The position numbers and the translations under genes were made by a program. The notes beneath the pieces were generated by a model. It did not search any database, was not told the DNA's origin, and saw nothing but the letters and a program-made list of their open reading frames with translations. A DNA stretch of 58,505 nt, taken from Rhodospirillaceae bacterium (GTDB lineage: Bacteria > Pseudomonadota > Alphaproteobacteria > Puniceispirillales > Puniceispirillaceae). Where the stretch lies: the NCBI GenBank assembly GCA_002731315.1, contig PCBG01000012.1, forward strand, positions 1 through 58,505, written 5' to 3'. The number at the start of each line of letters is the position of its first letter. Positions within the stretch are counted from its first letter, which is position 1. Of this stretch, positions 55,361-58,505 are shown in pieces.

Positions 55361-56232
55361 TGGCTGTGCTGTCACGGGTGTTTCCCATTGCCACGGTGGT
55401 CGCCGCCATCATGGTCATATGGTACGGCTTTGCCGTTTATCTGAATGCGCCATGGCAGATCGACCAGTATGAAAAGACCGGTGTTGAATGGCAGATGCGC
55501 GACCTTGTGCGCGATACAATGGCGCATGACCGCCCGATCCTGCCGGCACCGCACCAGATCGTGACTGAAATCTGGAAGACAACAGTCGAAAAGAAAATCA
55601 CCTCCAAGCGGTCCCTCATCTTTCATGGCGGGGTCACATTGTCATCGACAATGCTTGGCTTTCTGATGGGCACCATTTTGGGGATCGGGCTAGCGGTCTC
55701 GATTGTCGAAAACAGGGCGATGGACAAGTCTCTGATGCCGTGGATTATCACCAGCCAGACGATCCCGATCCTTGCCATTGCGCCGATGATTATCGTGGTG
55801 CTGAATTCGGTCGGGCTTTCGGGGCTGGTGCCAAAGGCGCTGATTTCCACCTATCTCAGTTTCTTCCCCGTCGTGGTGGGCATGGTAAAGGGGCTGCGCA
55901 GTCCTGACCCGATGCATATTGACCTGATGCGCACCTATAAGGCATCGCGCCTGCAGATGTTCTGGAAATTGCGGCTGCCGGCTTCGGTGCCCTTCCTGTT
56001 TGCGTCGATGAAAGTGGCGGTCGCGATCAGCCTTGTTGGGGCGATCGTCGGTGAATTGCCGACCGGGGCAGTGGCGGGACTTGGCGCGCGGCTACTGGCG
56101 GGATCCTATTATGGCCAGACCATCCAGATATGGTCGGCGCTGATCTCGGCGGCCTGCATGGCTGCTGTGCTGGTCATGCTGGTTGGTGTTGTCAGCCATT
56201 TCACCTTGCGCCGCATGGGGCTGTCGCAATGA
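55360..56232 (+). CDS. ABC importer permease 1
   Basis: Inner-membrane permease of the BPD_transp_1 family, 290 aa, about six helices. A first helix (FPIATVVAAIMVIWYGFAVYL) precedes a long extracytoplasmic segment, then the core with SQTIPILAIAPMIIVVLNSVGLSG and the ATPase-coupling EAA-like loop LMRTYKASRLQMFWKLRLPASVPFLF. Permease 2 overlaps it by ATGA. The long segment between helix 1 and the core is unusual compared with SsuC/TauC but seen in NMT1-type systems. Confidence 0.9.
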   Translation: MAVLSRVFPIATVVAAIMVIWYGFAVYLNAPWQIDQYEKTGVEWQMRDLVRDTMAHDRPILPAPHQIVTEIWKTTVEKKITSKRSLIFHGGVTLSSTMLGFLMGTILGIGLAVSIVENRAMDKSLMPWIITSQTIPILAIAPMIIVVLNSVGLSGLVPKALISTYLSFFPVVVGMVKGLRSPDPMHIDLMRTYKASRLQMFWKLRLPASVPFLFASMKVAVAISLVGAIVGELPTGAVAGLGARLLAGSYYGQTIQIWSALISAACMAAVLVMLVGVVSHFTLRRMGLSQ

Positions 56233-57326
56233 CCCGGTTCCAGACCATCCTGTCGGGCCTTGGCGGGCTGGCGGCGCTGTATGCCCTGGCAGAGGGGCTG
56301 TTATCAGGAACGCCGGATATCTTGATTATGGTGGCAAGCCTTGTCCTGCTGCTGGCAGCAGCGCGGCGCTTTGCCGGTGTGATGCCGCATCATCAGATTG
56401 ATTTTGGTGCCGGGCTGGTCGGAATGGCGGCGCTGCTAATGGTGCTGGATGCCGGCATGGGTGCTGATTTCTGGGCATTGCTGTTGGCCAGCTGGCTGTT
56501 CAGCTGGTTGGCGGTTGAACGCGCGATGATGGCGCGCGCACAGGCAGCAGCTGTGGCGGCGGCCCTGTCGCTGGGTGTTCCGGTATTCTTTGGAATCTGG
56601 ATTATTTTTGTCTGGCAGCTGCTGACAGTCGGGCTTGAAATCCCGATGATATTGCTGCCATCGCCAGAACAGATCGCAGTCCGGTTTTTCAACTCCACCA
56701 GCGTGCTATGGGCGGATTTCCAGCAGACGTTCGTTAAGGCAGCCCTGACCGGCTACATCATGGGCTGTGGCAGCGCCTTCATCCTCGCAATCCTGATTGA
56801 TCGCGTACCCTTCCTGCAGCGCGGGCTGTTGCCCGTTGGCAATTTTGTATCCGCCCTGCCTATCATTGGTATCGCGCCGGTGATGGTGATGTGGTTCGGC
56901 TTTGACTGGCAGTCCAAGGCAGCGGTGGTCGTTGTCATGACCTTTTTCCCGATGCTGGTAAACACGCTTGCCGGGTTACAGGCGACACAGGCGATGGAGC
57001 GCGATCTGCTGCGCACCTATGCCTCATCCTATTTCCAGCTGTTGATAAAGCTCCGGCTTCCAACAGCGGCCCCCTTTATCTTCAACGCGTTGAAGATCAA
57101 CTCGACGCTGGCACTGATTGGTGCCATCGTAGCCGAGTTCTTCGGCACCCCAATTGTGGGTCTTGGCTTCCGCATTTCCACCGAGGTTGGACGCATGAAC
57201 CTCGATATGGTCTGGGCGGGTATTGTGGTCGCGGCGCTTGCCGGATCACTAAGCTATGGCCTTCTCGGCCTGCTGGAACGGCAGGTAACTTTCTGGCACC
57301 CCTCCAACCGTCGGAAACAATCATAA
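56229..57326 (+). CDS. ABC importer permease 2
   Basis: Second BPD_transp_1 permease, 365 aa. It begins at ATG 56229, overlapping the permease 1 stop (ATGA). An extra N-terminal block of about four helices precedes the core, which has SALPIIGIAPVMVMWFGF and the coupling loop LLRTYASSYFQLLIKLRLPTAAPFIF. The two permeases are diverged copies, implying a heterodimeric channel. Confidence 0.9.
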   Translation: MTRFQTILSGLGGLAALYALAEGLLSGTPDILIMVASLVLLLAAARRFAGVMPHHQIDFGAGLVGMAALLMVLDAGMGADFWALLLASWLFSWLAVERAMMARAQAAAVAAALSLGVPVFFGIWIIFVWQLLTVGLEIPMILLPSPEQIAVRFFNSTSVLWADFQQTFVKAALTGYIMGCGSAFILAILIDRVPFLQRGLLPVGNFVSALPIIGIAPVMVMWFGFDWQSKAAVVVVMTFFPMLVNTLAGLQATQAMERDLLRTYASSYFQLLIKLRLPTAAPFIFNALKINSTLALIGAIVAEFFGTPIVGLGFRISTEVGRMNLDMVWAGIVVAALAGSLSYGLLGLLERQVTFWHPSNRRKQS

Positions 57327-57345
57327 ACTTTACAGGGAGAATGAC

Positions 57346-58326
57346 ATGAAAAAACTATTAGCTTCATTGGTGGCACTTGCCGTTTCGGCAACTGCTGCAC
57401 AGGCGGCTGACAAGCTTACGCTTCAGCTGCAGTGGGTGACGCAGGCACAGTTTGCCGGTTACTACGTTGCCCTCGACAAGGGTTACTACAAGGAAGAAGG
57501 GCTGGATGTCACCATCAAGCCGGGTGGTCCTGACATTGCACCGCCACAGGTGCTTGTCGGTGGTGGCGCCGACCTCATGCTGAACTGGATGCCATCTGCG
57601 CTGGCAGCGCGGGAAAGGGGTGTTCCGCTGGTGAATATTGCCCAGCCTTTCAAGTCCTCCGGCTTGCAGCTGACCTGCCGCAAGGAAACAGGCATCACAT
57701 CGCCAGAAGATTTCCGTGGCAAGACAATCGGTGTCTGGTTCTTCGGAAACGAGTATCCGTTCCTGTCATGGATGAGCCAGCTTGGCATTCCGACGGATGG
57801 TGGATCAAATGGCGTGACTGTCCTGAAGCAGGGCTTCAATGTTGACCCGCTGCTGCAAAAGCAGGCCGACTGTATCTCGACCATGACCTACAACGAATAC
57901 TGGCAGGTGATTGATGCCGGCATCTCACCGGATGATCTTGTTGTCTTCAAATATCAGGACCAGGGTGTCGCCACACTTGAAGATGGCATCTATGTGCTTG
58001 AGGACCGCTTGCAGGATGCCGCTTTCCAGGATCAGCTGGTACGCTTTGTGCGCGCCTCGATGAAAGGCTGGAAGTGGGCTGAAGCCAATCCGAATGACGC
58101 CGCTGAAATCATTCTCGACAATGATGCCACCGGTGCCCAGACAGAAAAGCACCAGCGCCGGATGATGGGCGAGATTGCCAAGCTCACCGCCGGTTCAAAC
58201 GGCACGCTTGACCCTGCCGATTTTGATCGCACGGTTTCGACACTGCTGAAAGGCGGTTCCGACCCGGTGATTACTAAAAAGCCGGCGGGCGCATGGACAC
58301 ATATGATCACCGACAAGGCGCTCTAA
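57346..58326 (+). CDS. NMT1/THI5-like substrate-binding protein
   Basis: Periplasmic receptor, 326 aa, with a signal peptide cut after AQA (residue 20). The NMT1 block LTLQLQWVTQAQFAGYYVAL is followed by KGYYKEEGLDVTIKPGG, and GADLMLNWMPSALAARERG and MTYNEYWQ form the pyrimidine-type pocket region. Relatives bind hydroxymethylpyrimidine or other pyrimidines. GGGAG precedes the ATG. Last gene of the operon; a strong terminator follows. Confidence 0.92.
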   Translation: MKKLLASLVALAVSATAAQAADKLTLQLQWVTQAQFAGYYVALDKGYYKEEGLDVTIKPGGPDIAPPQVLVGGGADLMLNWMPSALAARERGVPLVNIAQPFKSSGLQLTCRKETGITSPEDFRGKTIGVWFFGNEYPFLSWMSQLGIPTDGGSNGVTVLKQGFNVDPLLQKQADCISTMTYNEYWQVIDAGISPDDLVVFKYQDQGVATLEDGIYVLEDRLQDAAFQDQLVRFVRASMKGWKWAEANPNDAAEIILDNDATGAQTEKHQRRMMGEIAKLTAGSNGTLDPADFDRTVSTLLKGGSDPVITKKPAGAWTHMITDKAL

Positions 58327-58357
58327 AGATGGTCTGACCATCTTTGGATGACGTTAC

Positions 58358-58386
58358 GGGCCATCCGCGATGCGGGTGGCCCTTTT
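58358..58386 (+). terminator. rho-independent terminator of the pyrimidine operon
   Basis: GGGCCATCCGC pairs with GCGGGTGGCCC (11 bp with one T-G wobble) around a GAT loop and ends in TTTT. A weaker stem (AAGATGG/CCATCTT) lies just before it. Confidence 0.88.
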
Positions 58387-58438
58387 CTGTTCTGCCAGAA
58401 TTGTTGATAATAATGGCTAAATTCAGAGGGGACAGGCC

Positions 58439-58505
58439 ATGGAACAGACCGACGAAATTTTGCGGGTCATTCTCCTTGGAACAGGCATTCCCAATCCGGA
58501 CATCA
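58439..58505 (+). CDS. metallo-beta-lactamase fold protein, N-terminal fragment
   Basis: The frame from ATG 58439 reads MEQTDEILRVILLGTGIPNP and is cut by the window end. The VILLGTGxPNP strand is the usual opening of RNase Z/arylsulfatase-like metallo-beta-lactamase proteins. AGGGGA precedes the start. Function cannot be assigned from 22 codons. Confidence 0.6.
   Translation, partial: MEQTDEILRVILLGTGIPNPDI

Overview
The window reads as chromosomal DNA of a streamlined marine alphaproteobacterium; a SAR116-type organism (Candidatus Puniceispirillum relatives) is my best guess. The basis is gene order: chvI-chvG-rapZ-ahcY, tsaE-addB-addA-trxA, aroA-cmk-rpsA-ihfB-lapA-trpF-trpB-trpA-accD-folC and rnd-lptC-lptA-lptB-ptsN are alphaproteobacterial arrangements. 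Several genes usual in those blocks are absent, and short overlaps or very short spacers are frequent. The taxonomic guess is inference; no 16S rRNA gene is present.

Positions 1-33 kb are mostly core genome. They hold tRNA-Arg, a ureohydrolase, an orphan ABC-2 ATPase, a small zinc-finger protein, DNA polymerase I, the ChvG/ChvI two-component system, RapZ, S-adenosylhomocysteinase, TsaE, one very long gene fusing AddB and AddA, thioredoxin, and a ten-gene leftward cluster (aroA to folC) covering aromatic amino acid, fatty acid, folate and translation functions. A TIGR02300 protein, tRNA-Ala with a terminator, and the leftward rnd-lptCAB-ptsN cluster for LPS export follow.

Positions 33-46.5 kb are accessory. 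A perfect FNR-type palindrome lies between rnd and a dimethylglycine/sarcosine dehydrogenase-like gene. This is followed by a second FAD oxidoreductase and a GlcG-like protein that looks shortened at its start. Next is an AT-rich segment (about 37.4-41.6 kb) with a TAXI-type TRAP transporter. Its composition changes back inside a RutE-like nitroreductase gene. After that come an MFS transporter pseudogene, a RraA-like protein, a bicupin and an ABC-2 exporter.

Positions 46.5-58.5 kb hold a coherent pyrimidine catabolism region: an AA_synth-family protein, a PreA-like dihydropyrimidine dehydrogenase, a ferredoxin-NADP reductase, a RutR-type repressor, and divergent from it an operon of omega-aminotransferase, beta-ureidopropionase, dihydropyrimidinase and an NMT1-type ABC importer (ATPase, two permeases, binding protein) ending at a strong terminator. 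GACC-N4-GGTC palindromes matching the RutR operator lie in the rutR/aminotransferase gap, and a related site precedes the PreA-like gene. I infer import of a pyrimidine (or a related cyclic ureide), reduction, two ring-opening and decarbamoylation hydrolyses, and transamination of beta-alanine to malonate semialdehyde. The RutE-like enzyme 6 kb upstream could reduce that product. The window ends in the first codons of a metallo-beta-lactamase-fold gene.
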